A stretch of 64,000 nucleotides of DNA from Streptomonospora salina (GTDB taxonomy: Bacteria > Actinomycetota > Actinomycetes > Streptosporangiales > Streptosporangiaceae). Made by a program: the position numbers and the translations under genes. The first letter of the stretch is position 1; each line of letters starts with the position of its first letter. The stretch spans positions 3,184,501 through 3,248,500 of the forward strand of contig NZ_JACHLY010000001.1 in assembly GCF_014204715.1 (NCBI RefSeq), read 5' to 3'. Shown piece by piece: positions 26,323 through 36,200 of the stretch. A model generated the notes under the pieces. That model made no database searches, was not told the origin of the DNA, and saw nothing but the letters and a program-made list of their open reading frames with translations.

Positions 26323-26655
26323 GCCCGTAGCCGGTTCCAGCGCGGCGGGCGGACCCCGTCCGCCGCGCTGCGGTCGCCGGTCCGCCGAAAAAGAGCGCGA
26401 GGGTAGCACCGCTTTCCGGAGAGCCGTGCCGGTGAAAACCCCGCGATAGTCGGGACCGGTAGGTGAACGTCGGATCCGCCGTGAGCGCGTCCCAGTCCTC
26501 TCGTGCCGCTCCCTTGAGGGCGGTGACCGTGTACTCGTGGTGGAGGCGGAACCCCGGCCATGACAGCTGTCATGCGCGGACACGGGCACCCTTCACGGCC
26601 GGCCGGTGACATCGGAATCTGGGCCGGACGGGGGCGCGGCGGAAGAATCGTTCCC
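26323..26655. other. Intergenic region before the ABC exporter
   Basis: 333 bases without a credible gene. It contains the perfect palindrome at 26559-26574 and otherwise nothing I can assign. Confidence 0.4.
26559..26574. promoter_or_regulatory. Perfect 16-bp palindrome before the ABC exporter genes
   Basis: CATGACAGCTGTCATG, 81 bases upstream of the ATPase gene. A perfect palindrome of this length in front of an exporter is a likely operator, for instance of a TetR- or PadR-type regulator. No such regulator is encoded nearby. Confidence 0.5.
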
Positions 26656-27657
26656 ATGAGCACAGCAGAGCAGCCGCCGACCGGGACCGGTTCCGGCGAG
26701 CACGCCATCAGCGTCCGCGACCTGCGGCAGAACTACGGCGACTTCGAAGCGGTGCGCGGGATCTCCTTCGACGTCGGGCGGGGGGAACTGTTCGCGCTGC
26801 TGGGCACCAACGGCGCCGGCAAAACCACCACCGTCGAGACCTTGGAGGGGTTCCGCCGCCCCAGCGCGGGATCGGTCCGCGTCCTGGGCGCCGACCCCTA
26901 CGGGCAGCCGCCCGAGCTGCGCGACCGTGTCGACGCCGTACTCCAGCACAGCGGGCTGTTCCCGGAGCTGACCACGGCCGAGACCGTCGACCTCTCCCGC
27001 GACCTCGCCGCCGACCCCATGGACCGCGACGCGGTACTGGAACTGACGGGGCTCACCGACAAGGCCGGGGTGCAGGTGCGCCAGCTCTCCGGCGGGCAGA
27101 AGCGCCGGCTCGACCTGGGGCTGGCCGTGCTCTCGCGGCCCGAAGCGCTCTTCCTGGACGAGCCGACCACCGGAATGGACCCCGAGGCGCGGCGCGCCAC
27201 GTGGGACACCATCGCCGGCCTGGTCCGCGAGGGCATGGCCATCCTGCTGACCACGCACTACCTGGAGGAAGCCGAGCGCCTCGCCGACCGGCTGGCCATC
27301 ATGCACCGCGGCGAGACCAGGGCCGAGGGCACCGTGCGCGACGTCGTCGTCCGGTGGGGCGACCGCATCGCCTTCCGCATGCCCGCCGGCGTCCGTTTCG
27401 AGGACCTGCCCGCCCTGCCGGGCGCCACCGCGGCGGCCGAGCTCCGCGGCGGTGAAGCCTGGGTCTGCTACACCGTGCGCGGCGACGACGCCGACCGCCG
27501 CGCCCACCGCGCCATGGAGCCGCTGCTGGAGTGGGCCCGGAGCAGCGGCACGGCCCTGGACCGGCTGGAGCTGCGCAGCGCCTCCCTGGAGGACGTCTTC
27601 CTCAGCGTCGCCGAGGGGGCCGCCGAGGTGGTCTCCGGCGGACCGGGATCCGACTGA
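26656..27657 (+). CDS. ABC-2 exporter ATP-binding protein
   Basis: A 333-residue ATPase of the DrrA/CcmA-like exporter group. Walker A is GTNGAGKTT, the Q-loop is LQHSGLFPELT, the signature is LSGGQKRRL, and Walker B is LFLDEPTTGMD followed by a TTHYLEEAE H-loop. The C-terminal 100 residues form the usual accessory domain (ending LEDVFLSVAEG). The start at 26656 is preferred over an in-frame ATG at 26560, which overlaps the palindrome and lacks an SD. The permease gene follows 59 bases later. The substrate is unknown; drugs, antibiotics or lipids are typical for the group. Confidence 0.88.
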   Translation: MSTAEQPPTGTGSGEHAISVRDLRQNYGDFEAVRGISFDVGRGELFALLGTNGAGKTTTVETLEGFRRPSAGSVRVLGADPYGQPPELRDRVDAVLQHSGLFPELTTAETVDLSRDLAADPMDRDAVLELTGLTDKAGVQVRQLSGGQKRRLDLGLAVLSRPEALFLDEPTTGMDPEARRATWDTIAGLVREGMAILLTTHYLEEAERLADRLAIMHRGETRAEGTVRDVVVRWGDRIAFRMPAGVRFEDLPALPGATAAAELRGGEAWVCYTVRGDDADRRAHRAMEPLLEWARSSGTALDRLELRSASLEDVFLSVAEGAAEVVSGGPGSD

Positions 27658-27716
27658 GGCGCACCCGCGCCCGAACGCCCACGAGCCCGCACCGCACCAC
27701 AGCAGAGGACACAGCG

Positions 27717-28580
27717 ATGACCACTCAGCAGACGGCCGACGCCGCGCCGGCCGGGACCGCGGGGGCGCGGCAGCGCCGGCCCGTGAGCCCCCTCCGCCAG
27801 ACGTTGCGGCTCACCCGCACCGAATTCACCCTCATGTACCGCTACCGCACGGCCCTGTTCTTCGTGCTGTTCCCGCTGGTATTCGTCTTTCTGGGAGTCG
27901 TCTCCCAGGGGGAGTCGCCCGTTCCCGGCGTCTCCAACGAGACCTTGGCGCTGACGGGTTCCCCGGCCGCCATCATCATGATGATCGGCGTCATGCACGT
28001 CTCCAACACCTACGCGGCCCGCCGCGAGCAGCTCATCCTCAAGCGCTTCCGCGCCAGCGGGGTGCCGCCCGTCGCGCTGTTCGGCGCGACCACGCTTTCG
28101 GTGCTGGCCGTGGTCGTCCTGCTCACCGCCGTGCCGTGGGGTGTCCTGATCGCCCAGACCGGCGAGGTCCCGGCCGACCCGGTGATGGTCGCGCTGGCCG
28201 TGGTGCTCAGCACGGTCACCATGGTGCTGCTGGGTGCCGCGTTGACCCGGCTCGCGCGCAACGCCGAGGGTACGCAGATGATGAGCATCGTGCCGTTCCT
28301 GGCGCTGTACGCCTCCAGCGGGCTGATGATCCCGTTGGAGATGATGCCCGACCAACTCGCGACCGCCAGCCGACTGCTGCCGATGGCGCCCGTGGTGGAG
28401 CTGCTGCGCGGCGGATACACCGGCAACGACGTGTTCGGTGACCTGGTCGGCGCGAGCCCGGCGACGGGGCTGGACCTGTGGGCGGCCGCGCTGCCGTCGC
28501 TGGCGGTGGTGCTGGCCTGGACGGCGCTGTCGGTGCTGTCGCTGCGCTACTTCCGCTGGGATCCGCGCCAGCCGGGCTGA
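27717..28580 (+). CDS. ABC-2 type permease
   Basis: A 287-residue membrane protein with about six helices and the ABC-2 permease pattern: a basic N-terminal tail, the first helix TALFFVLFPLVFVFLGVV, cytoplasmic NTYAARREQLILKRFRASGVP, and the later LALYASSGLMIPLEMMP segment. The ATG follows AGAGGAC. It pairs with the ATPase immediately upstream to form an exporter. It is followed by a sensor kinase and regulator, an order often seen where the two-component system controls the exporter. Confidence 0.85.
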   Translation: MTTQQTADAAPAGTAGARQRRPVSPLRQTLRLTRTEFTLMYRYRTALFFVLFPLVFVFLGVVSQGESPVPGVSNETLALTGSPAAIIMMIGVMHVSNTYAARREQLILKRFRASGVPPVALFGATTLSVLAVVVLLTAVPWGVLIAQTGEVPADPVMVALAVVLSTVTMVLLGAALTRLARNAEGTQMMSIVPFLALYASSGLMIPLEMMPDQLATASRLLPMAPVVELLRGGYTGNDVFGDLVGASPATGLDLWAAALPSLAVVLAWTALSVLSLRYFRWDPRQPG

Positions 28581-28758
28581 GTTTTCGCGACCGCCGGCGG
28601 GCGACGGGCGCGTTCCCGCCGGCGGCACGGAGTGGCGGGGGCCGGAGGACGGCCGGTCCCGCCGCCCGTGCGTCCGCGCCGCCCGCGGAGTCCGGGAGCG
28701 CAGGCGTCTAGGGTGAACGGCGCGGACGCGACGGCGCCGGACAGGAGGGGAGGACCGG

Positions 28759-30054
28759 GTGGCGGACCACGACACGGCGGAACTGGCGCACTCGGACCGC
28801 AGCGGGCGCCGGATCGACCGCGCGCGCCGGATCGTGCTGCTGCTGTCGATGAGCACCCCGGTGTTCTGCGTGCTGCCCCCCGTCTTCGCGGCCGTTGACA
28901 TCGGCGGGCCCGGGGACGGGACGCTGGCGACCTTCGCCAGCCGTGCGCCCGGCAGCGCGGGTGCGGCGCTGTCGGGCGCCGGGGTGTTGTGCTCGCTCGT
29001 CCTGGCCTATGCGTCGATGCGGGTGATCCGCACCCGGATCGACCGCCCGGCGACCGCGCTGCGTCGCGACGTCGTGGTGTCCTACCTGGCGCTGCTCGGC
29101 ACGGTCGGTCTGCTGGGCCCCAATCCCGCCGCGCTGACCGCTCCCCAGTTCTGGGCCGCCAGTGTCGCCGTCACCGGTCGGCGCCGGCACAAGGCCGGGT
29201 ACACGGTGCTGATGCTCGCCGCGGGGATCGTGCCGTTCCTGGCGGCGAGCGTCGGAATGCCGCTGATCGAGGCGGTGGTCATCAGCGGCGTGCTGGCGGC
29301 GCTGCACCTGATCGTCTTCGTCGTCATGCTGGCCAGCAACGCCGCCATCATCTCCCTGTGGGACGTCGTCACGGAGGCCCACGCGGCCCGCGACGCCCAG
29401 GCGCGCCTGGCGGTCTCCGAAGAGCGGCTGCGTTTCGCCCGCGATATGCACGACCTGCTGGGACACAGCCTTTCGGCGCTCGCCGTCAAGAGCGAACTGG
29501 CCGCCCGGCTCGCCGAGATCGACCCGCAGGCGGCCTCCCGCGAGATGACCGCCGTGCAGCACTTGGCCCGCGACGCGCTGCGCGAGGTGCGCACCGCCGT
29601 GTCCGGTTACCGCGACGTGGATCTGGCCGCGGAGTCCGCGGGAGTCCAGGCCGTGCTCACCGCCGCGGGCGTGCGCTGCACCGTGGCCGGTGCCGACGTC
29701 GACGTTCCCGCCGACCAGCGGTCGATCGCCTCGTGGGTCGTGCGTGAGGGCACCACGAACGTGTTGCGCCACAGCACGGCCAAGAACTGCGCCGTCACCC
29801 TGCGCCGGGACGGCGGCACACTGGTCGTCGAGGTCTTCGACGACGGCGCGCAGCCGGGCGGCGGCGCCGCGTCCTTCGGCAACGGGCTGTCGGGACTCGG
29901 CGAGCGGGTCTCCGCCGCCGGCGGAGCGCTCACCGCCGGTCCGGCCTCCGCCGGGACGGGTTTCCTGCTGCGCGCCGTCGTGCCGCTGCCGGAGCGCCGC
30001 GGCGGAGGGAACACAGGCGACGAGCCGTCGGGCCGAGAGGACGTGACCGCGTGA
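28759..30054 (+). CDS. DesK/LiaS-type sensor histidine kinase
   Basis: A 431-residue kinase with about five N-terminal membrane helices (first about 200 residues), a HisKA_3 dimerisation domain with the phospho-accepting His in RDMHDLLGHSLSALAVKSELA, and a HATPase domain (REGTTNVLRHS; GNGLSGLGERV). The GTG at 28759 follows GGAGGGGAGGACCGG. Its stop overlaps the start of the regulator gene by 4 bases (GTGA). It lies downstream of the ABC-2 exporter genes and may sense the exported compound or membrane stress; that is inference. Confidence 0.88.
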   Translation: MADHDTAELAHSDRSGRRIDRARRIVLLLSMSTPVFCVLPPVFAAVDIGGPGDGTLATFASRAPGSAGAALSGAGVLCSLVLAYASMRVIRTRIDRPATALRRDVVVSYLALLGTVGLLGPNPAALTAPQFWAASVAVTGRRRHKAGYTVLMLAAGIVPFLAASVGMPLIEAVVISGVLAALHLIVFVVMLASNAAIISLWDVVTEAHAARDAQARLAVSEERLRFARDMHDLLGHSLSALAVKSELAARLAEIDPQAASREMTAVQHLARDALREVRTAVSGYRDVDLAAESAGVQAVLTAAGVRCTVAGADVDVPADQRSIASWVVREGTTNVLRHSTAKNCAVTLRRDGGTLVVEVFDDGAQPGGGAASFGNGLSGLGERVSAAGGALTAGPASAGTGFLLRAVVPLPERRGGGNTGDEPSGREDVTA

Positions 30055-30656
30055 TCCGAGTCGTACTCGCCGACGACGAGCACCTGGTGCGCGGCGCGAT
30101 CGCGGCCCTGCTCGGGCTGGAGCCCGACCTGGAGATCGCAGCCCAGGTCGGGAGGGGTGACGAGGTCGCCGACGCGGTGGTCCGCACGGGCGCCGGAATC
30201 GCGGTGCTGGACATCGAAATGCCCGGTACGGGCGGGCTGGAGGTCGCCGCCGAACTGCACGGATCGGCGCCGGACTGCGGCGTACTGATGCTCACCAGCT
30301 TCGGCCGCCCCGGCTACCTGCGGCGTGCGCTGGCCGCCGGGGCGCGGGGGTTTCTGGCCAAGGACGCCCCGGTCGACGAGCTCGCCGGCGCGATCCGCAA
30401 GGTGCACGCGGGCGGGCGCTACATCGACACCGAGCTGGCCGCAGCGGCCATGGCCTCCGGCGAGAGCCCTCTGACGGCGCGTGAAGCCGAGGTGCTGCGC
30501 GCGGCATCCGAGGGAGGGGCGGTGGCCGACATCGCCCGTTCCCTGCACTTGACCGAGGGCACCGTGCGCAACTACCTCTCCAGCGCCATCACCAAGACCG
30601 GCGCCGCCAACCGCATGTCGGCGATCCGCACGGCGCAGGGCATGGGGTGGCTCTGA
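30051..30656 (+). CDS. NarL/LuxR-type response regulator
   Basis: A 201-residue regulator with a receiver domain (VVLADDEHLVRGAIAALL; phospho-acceptor Asp in VLDIEMPG; Lys in FLAKDAP) and a C-terminal LuxR-type helix-turn-helix (SPLTAREAEVLRAAS, then ADIARSLHLTEGTVRNYLSS). It is the partner of the kinase whose gene overlaps it by 4 bases. The likely target is the exporter operon upstream. Its stop codon lies inside a 14-bp inverted repeat shared with the convergent gene. Confidence 0.9.
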   Translation: MIRVVLADDEHLVRGAIAALLGLEPDLEIAAQVGRGDEVADAVVRTGAGIAVLDIEMPGTGGLEVAAELHGSAPDCGVLMLTSFGRPGYLRRALAAGARGFLAKDAPVDELAGAIRKVHAGGRYIDTELAAAAMASGESPLTAREAEVLRAASEGGAVADIARSLHLTEGTVRNYLSSAITKTGAANRMSAIRTAQGMGWL

Positions 30657-30683
30657 CGGCCGGGGCGGGCCCGGCCGTCAGAG
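30651..30683. terminator. Bidirectional terminator overlapping both convergent stop codons
   Basis: Perfect 14-bp arms (CTCTGACGGCCGGG at 30651-30664 and its complement at 30670-30683) around a 5-base loop. The left arm contains the TGA of the response regulator, and the right arm contains the stop of the convergent phosphatase gene. One symmetric hairpin thus provides both stops and probably ends transcription from both sides. Confidence 0.75.
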
Positions 30684-32939
30684 GAACCGCAGCACCAGCA
30701 TGGCGGTGTCGTCGGTGTGGCCGCCCGGGGCGAACTCCTCCAGGTCGCGGTCGATACGGACGATGACGGCCTGGGCCGTCAGCCCCGAGCAGTTGGTGAA
30801 GATGTCGCGCAGGCCCTCGTCGCCGAGCATCTGCGTGCCGTTGCGGCGTTCGGTGACGCCGTCGGTCACCGCCAGCAGGACGTCGCCCGACCCGATCTCC
30901 AGGGTCTCGGTGAAGAATTCGACGTCCTCGAACGCCCCCAGCAGCGGCTGGGAGCTGCCGACGGAGCCGACCTCGCCCTTGCGGTCGAGCCGGAGCGGCA
31001 GCGGGTGGCCCGCCGATACCAGCCGCAGGCGCATCCCCTGGCCGGGCGCGCCCAGCGGGGTCATCTCGCCGTAGAGCATGGTCAGAAACCGCGTGCTGGT
31101 GTTCTCGTCCAGGATGGCCTTGTTCAGCCGGTCCATGATGTGGGCGGGTGAGAACCCTTCGCGGGCCAGCGCGCGCAGGGTGTGCCGCGCCAGGCCCGTG
31201 ACCGCGGCGGCCTCGGGGCCGGTGCCGCACACGTCGCCGATGGCGAAGCACCACCGGCCGTCGGTGGCGAAGACGTCGTAGAAGTCGCCGCCCACCACGG
31301 TGCGCTCGTCGGCCGAGCGGTAGAACACCGCATGGTCGACGCCGGGGATGGCCGGCTCCTTCTCCTTGGCGGGCAGCAGACTGCGCTGCAGCGCCTCGCT
31401 CATCGAGGTCTGCCCCGCATACAGCCGCGCGTTCTCCAGCGCCGAGGACACCCTGCGGGCGAGGTCGTCGACGACGTCGACGTCGTCGCGGGTGAAGTCC
31501 TCGTCGGCGTCCTTGCCCAGGGTCAGCCGGCCCAGGGTCTGGCCGTGGGCCACCAGCGGCACGCTGATAGCGGGCCCTTCGGCCAGTTCCAGCAGCAGTT
31601 CGTCGACGAGCCCGGCTGCCGAGAGCGACTCGCGGCTCCACAGCGGGCGCGCCTCGCGCTGGATGTGCGGCGGCAGCTCGGTCAGCAGCGTGCGCAGCAC
31701 GTCGTTGTAGTTCTCGTTGCGGTGGATGGCGTGCGTCAGCCGCGTGGTGCCCAGCTCGCTGGTGGACTCCACCGCGCACCAGCTGCCCAGCCGCGAGGCG
31801 ACCAGTTGGCAGGCCAGAGCGGCGGTCATCTGCTCGTCGAGGGTTCCGGTCAGCAGGTCGCTGGCCTCGGCCAGGAAGCTCAGGCTGGCGCGGCGGGCCA
31901 GCTCGACCTCGGCCAGTCGCGCACGCTCGATCGGCAGCGCGATGCGGTCGGCGCCGTCCTGCAGGCGTTTGGCGGCGGTGTCGCCGAAGTGCCGGACGCG
32001 CCGCGAGGCCACGCCGATCAGCCCGGCGACACGGCCGTCGACGATCAGCGGCGCTGTCACCAGGGAACGCATGCCGGCCTGGGCGAGTTTGCCGCGGTGG
32101 GCGCGGGCGATCATCAGGTCGTCGTTGATGGTGGCGCCCGCCGCCGGCGTCACCGACGGGAAGGTCTCTTCGGTGCGGCTGCGGAACGGCCGCCAGGGCT
32201 CGTCGGTCAGGCCGGTGGCCGCGCGCAGGTCCCACTCGGTCTCGTCGGTGGTGGCCAGGGCGATATAGGCGGCGTCGCCGCCCAGCGCCGAGCGGGAGTA
32301 CTCCACGGTGCGGTCGAGCAGCTCGGGCAGCGGCAGCCGCGCCGAGAGGGCGGCGTCCAGCGCCGCCCAAGGGTTGGGCCGGAAGGGCCGGCGCCGCGCG
32401 GGGCGTACCGGGTCCGGCGGCTCCAGCGACGTGCCTGCGGTTTCGCCGTCGGTATCCGGGTCCTTCGACGCCTCGCCGTCCTCGTCCCGGATGCGGAACC
32501 AGACGGCCTTGTCGTCCTTGCTGTAGCTGACGCCCCAGCTGCTGGCGACCGCCCCGGCCAGCGCCAGTCCCAGCCCGCCGCTGCGCCCGGGGTCGGCGGA
32601 GGCGGAGACGTCGACCGACAGCGGGCCCGCCTGGGGGACGGCACGCTCGGGAACCCGGTCCGCGACCACGACCTCGACCGCCGAGGGCAGGCGGCGCACG
32701 ACCAGTTCCAGATTGCTCTCGGCGTGCACGACCGCGTTGGTGACCAGCTCGCTGACGAGCAGGACGACGTCGTCGGCGGCCTGGTCGGCGCTCCATTCGG
32801 CGAGGGTGTCGCGTACGAAGTCCCGCGCCTCGGCCGCGGTCCCGGGGGTGGGCGAGAACTCGCGCCGGGCGGCCTTCATCGTCTCGTGTGGCATCGTGAA
32901 GCCGTACGTTCTCTCCAGTTGCGGGAGGAAGGCGGGCAC
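30678..32939 (-). CDS. osaC: OsaC-like regulator: anti-sigma ATPase, GAF domains, SpoIIE phosphatase
   Basis: About 753 residues. An N-terminal RsbW-type HATPase domain (VSELVTNAVVHAESN; GGLGLALAGA) is followed by a GAF-like region, a second GAF domain and a C-terminal SpoIIE PP2C phosphatase (GGDFYDVF, GDVCGTGPEAA, VTDGVTERR, DDTAMLVLRF). This order and the divergent position next to the multi-HAMP kinase and its regulator match osaC of Streptomyces coelicolor, which modulates the osmotic-stress sigma factor SigB after stress. The start is uncertain: GTG at 32939, ATG at 32894, or further upstream at 33029, none with a strong SD. The gene ends in a hairpin shared with the regulator at 30051. 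The functional assignment is inferred from domain order and synteny. Confidence 0.8.
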   Translation of the reverse strand: MPAFLPQLERTYGFTMPHETMKAARREFSPTPGTAAEARDFVRDTLAEWSADQAADDVVLLVSELVTNAVVHAESNLELVVRRLPSAVEVVVADRVPERAVPQAGPLSVDVSASADPGRSGGLGLALAGAVASSWGVSYSKDDKAVWFRIRDEDGEASKDPDTDGETAGTSLEPPDPVRPARRRPFRPNPWAALDAALSARLPLPELLDRTVEYSRSALGGDAAYIALATTDETEWDLRAATGLTDEPWRPFRSRTEETFPSVTPAAGATINDDLMIARAHRGKLAQAGMRSLVTAPLIVDGRVAGLIGVASRRVRHFGDTAAKRLQDGADRIALPIERARLAEVELARRASLSFLAEASDLLTGTLDEQMTAALACQLVASRLGSWCAVESTSELGTTRLTHAIHRNENYNDVLRTLLTELPPHIQREARPLWSRESLSAAGLVDELLLELAEGPAISVPLVAHGQTLGRLTLGKDADEDFTRDDVDVVDDLARRVSSALENARLYAGQTSMSEALQRSLLPAKEKEPAIPGVDHAVFYRSADERTVVGGDFYDVFATDGRWCFAIGDVCGTGPEAAAVTGLARHTLRALAREGFSPAHIMDRLNKAILDENTSTRFLTMLYGEMTPLGAPGQGMRLRLVSAGHPLPLRLDRKGEVGSVGSSQPLLGAFEDVEFFTETLEIGSGDVLLAVTDGVTERRNGTQMLGDEGLRDIFTNCSGLTAQAVIVRIDRDLEEFAPGGHTDDTAMLVLRFL

Positions 32940-33270
32940 GGCCGCAGTGCGGCCGCCAGGACCCCGGCCCCCGATCCCTTCGATCGGTGACGACCCGCGG
33001 TGTCGGCGTGCGCTCGCCGGAGCGGGCACAGTGGGGACGGCGACGGGACCATCATTTCAGAAGGCTCGTCGCGTGGGCTGACAGGCCGCATAGCCTAGAG
33101 CTCGCGGCCCATCTCGGCTGACGTCTGGTATGGCCATCGTCCTTAACGGTACGGTGCGTCGATGACCGGGGGCGACGATCCTGCCACGTGAGATCGTTCC
33201 CCCGATCAGGCGGCCCCGGTCCCCCAACCGGCCCGAGATGCCCGTAGTGAGCAGTATGAGGAGGGGATCA
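32940..33270. other. Divergent promoter region between osaC and osaA
   Basis: 331 bases that hold the 5' ends of both divergent genes. On the minus strand a -10-like TAGGCT is seen at about 33090-33095. The SD of osaA (GAGGAGGGGATCA) ends the region. Part of the stretch may encode the N-terminus of osaC if an upstream start is used. Confidence 0.4.
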
Positions 33271-36200
33271 ATGCCAGAGGCCACACGGGCGCCGGACGAC
33301 AAGCACGATGCGCAGCTCGACGAGCTGCTCCGCGCGCTCTACAGCATGCGAGACGGCGATTTCAGTGTACGGCTGGACTCTCGCGGCGAGGGCCGGTCCG
33401 GTGAGATCGCCTCCGTCTTCAACCAGGTCCTGGACCACTGCGAGCAGCTCAGCAGCGAGCTGCAGCGGGTCGGCGGCGTCGTCAGTACCGAAGGCAGACT
33501 CAACGAGCGCATCGCCGTCAGCCCCGCACGCGGCGCGTGGGGCAAGAGCGTCCGTTCGCTGAACCAGCTGCTCGACGAGGTCAGCGAACCGGTGACCTCC
33601 GTCGCCCAGATCCTGGATGCGGTCGCCGGCGGCGACCTGTCCCAGCGGGTCGACCTCACCAGCCGCCACGGCTCGCTCCACGGCGACCTGCTGCGCCTGG
33701 CCACGTCGGTCAACCGCATGGCCGACCAGATGAACGGCTTCACCAACGAGGTCACGCGCGTGGCCCGCGAGGTGGGCACCGAAGGCAAGCTGGGCGGCAG
33801 CGCCAAGGTCGACGGGGTCTCCGGCGCCTGGCGCGACGTCACCGAATCGGTCAACCAGATGGCGTCGCGCCTGACAGCGCAGGTGCGCAACATCTCCGAA
33901 GTCACCACCGCGGTGGCCGAGGGCGATCTGAGCCGCAAGGTCACCGTCGACGTCCAAGGCGAGATGCTGCAGCTGAAGGACACCGTGAACGGCATGGTGG
34001 ACCAGCTCGACTCCTTCTCGGACGAGGTCACGCGCGTGGCCCGCGAGGTGGGTACCGAGGGCAAGCTGGGCGGCCGCGCCAACGTCAAGGGCGTCTCGGG
34101 CATCTGGAAGAACCTGACCGACAACGTCAACTCCATGGCCGACAACCTGACCAACCAGGTGCGCGACATCTCCCAGGTGACCACGGCCGTGGCGCGCGGC
34201 GATCTCAGCCGCAAGGTGACCGTGGACGTCCAGGGCGAGATGCTGCAGCTCAAGGACACGGTCAACACGATGGTGGACCAGCTCGACTCCTTCGCCGACG
34301 AGGTCACCCGGGTGGCCCGCGAGGTGGGTACCGAGGGCAAGCTGGGCGGCCGCGCCAACGTCAAAGGCGTGTCGGGTATATGGAAGGACCTGACCGACAA
34401 CGTCAACTCCATGGCCAACAGCCTCACCTACCAGGTGCGCAACATCTCGCAGGTGACCACGGCCGTGGCCAAGGGCGACCTGTCCAAGAAGATCACGGTC
34501 GACGCCCAAGGCGAGATGCTCGACCTCAAGGACACGGTCAACACGATGGTCGACCAGTTGGAGTCCTTCGCCAACGAGGTCACCCGCATGGCCCGCGAAG
34601 TCGGCACCGAGGGGACGCTGGGCGGCCAGGCGCACGTGCGCGGGGTGTCGGGGGTCTGGAAGGACCTGACCGACAACGTCAACTCCATGGCCAACAACCT
34701 GACCCACCAGGTGCGCCAGATCTCCATCGTCACGCAGGCGGTCGCGCGCGGCGACCTGACCAAGAAGGTCACCGTCAACGCCAAGGGCGAGATCCTGGAG
34801 CTGAAGGACACCATCAACGTCATGGTCGACCAGCTGGACTCCTTCTCCGACGAGGTCACCCGCATGGCCCGCGAGGTGGGTACCGAGGGCAAGCTGGGCG
34901 GCCGCGCCGACGTCAAGGGCGTCTCGGGCATCTGGAAGGACCTCACCGAGAACGTCAACTCGATGTCGCAGAACCTCACCACCCAGGTACGCAACATCTC
35001 CCAGGTCACCTCCGCGGTGGCCAAGGGCGACCTGTCCAAGAAGATCACCGTCGACGCCCAGGGGGAGATCCTGGAGCTGAAGGACACCGTGAACATCATG
35101 GTGGACCAGCTGTCGGCGTTCGCCACCGAGGTCACCCGCGTCGCCCACGAGGTCGGCAGTGAGGGCGAGCTGGGCGGTCAGGCCAAGGTCGACGGTGTCT
35201 CGGGCACCTGGAAGCAGCTCACCGACAGCGTCAACGAGCTGGCCGGGAACCTCACCACCCAGGTGCGCGCGATCGGCGAGGTGGCCAGCGCGGTCACCCG
35301 CGGCGACCTCACGCAGAACATCCAGGTCGACGCCCGCGGCGAGATGCAGAAGCTCAAGGACAACATCAACCTGATGGTGAGCAATCTGCGCGAGACCACC
35401 GCGTCCCAGCGCGACGAGGACTGGCTGAAGTCCAACCTGGCGCGCATCTCCGGCCACATCCAGGGCCACCGCGACCTCAACGAGCTGGCCCGGCTCATCA
35501 TGACCGAGGTCACTCCGCTGGTCGAGGCCCAGCACGGCGCCTGCTACCTGCCCGAGGAGAAGGACGACGAGGAAGTCTTCCTGCTCTTCGGCAGCTTCGG
35601 CTACCGCCCCGACGACGACCGCCGCCGGGTGCGCTCCGGCACGGGCCTGGTCGGCGAGGTCATCGCGCAGAAGAGCGAGATGCTCATCAACGACGTGCCG
35701 TCCGACTACGTCAAGGTCGGTTCGGGCCTGGGCGAGGCGGCGCCGCTGACCATCGCGATCTTCCCGATCATCTCCGAGGACCGGGTCCTGGGCGTGGTCG
35801 AGCTCGGCTCCTACGGGCGTTTCCGCGAGGTGCACCTGGACTTCCTGCGCCAGCTGATGGCCCAGCTGGGCACCACGGTCAACACCATCCTGGCCAACTC
35901 CAAAACCGAGTACCTGCTGCTGCAGTCGCGCCAGCTGACCAACGCGCTGCAGGAGCGCTCCAACGAGCTGCAGCGCCAGCAGGAGGAACTGCGCCGCAAG
36001 AACGCGGAGCTGCACAGCAAGGCGGGCCAGCTGGCCAGCCAGAACCGGGCGATCGAGCTGCAGAACCGCCAGATCGAACGGGCGCGGCGCTCGCTGGAGG
36101 ACCGCGCCCACCAGCTGCAGGTCTCCTCCAAGTACAAGTCCGAGTTCCTGGCGAACATGTCCCATGAGCTGCGGACTCCGCTGAACAGCCTGCTCATCCT

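Noticed and set aside
33874-35253. Regular repeats that could suggest a CRISPR array or rearrangement
   Set aside because: The 276-bp units are coding, in frame, and have no spacers; they are HAMP domains.
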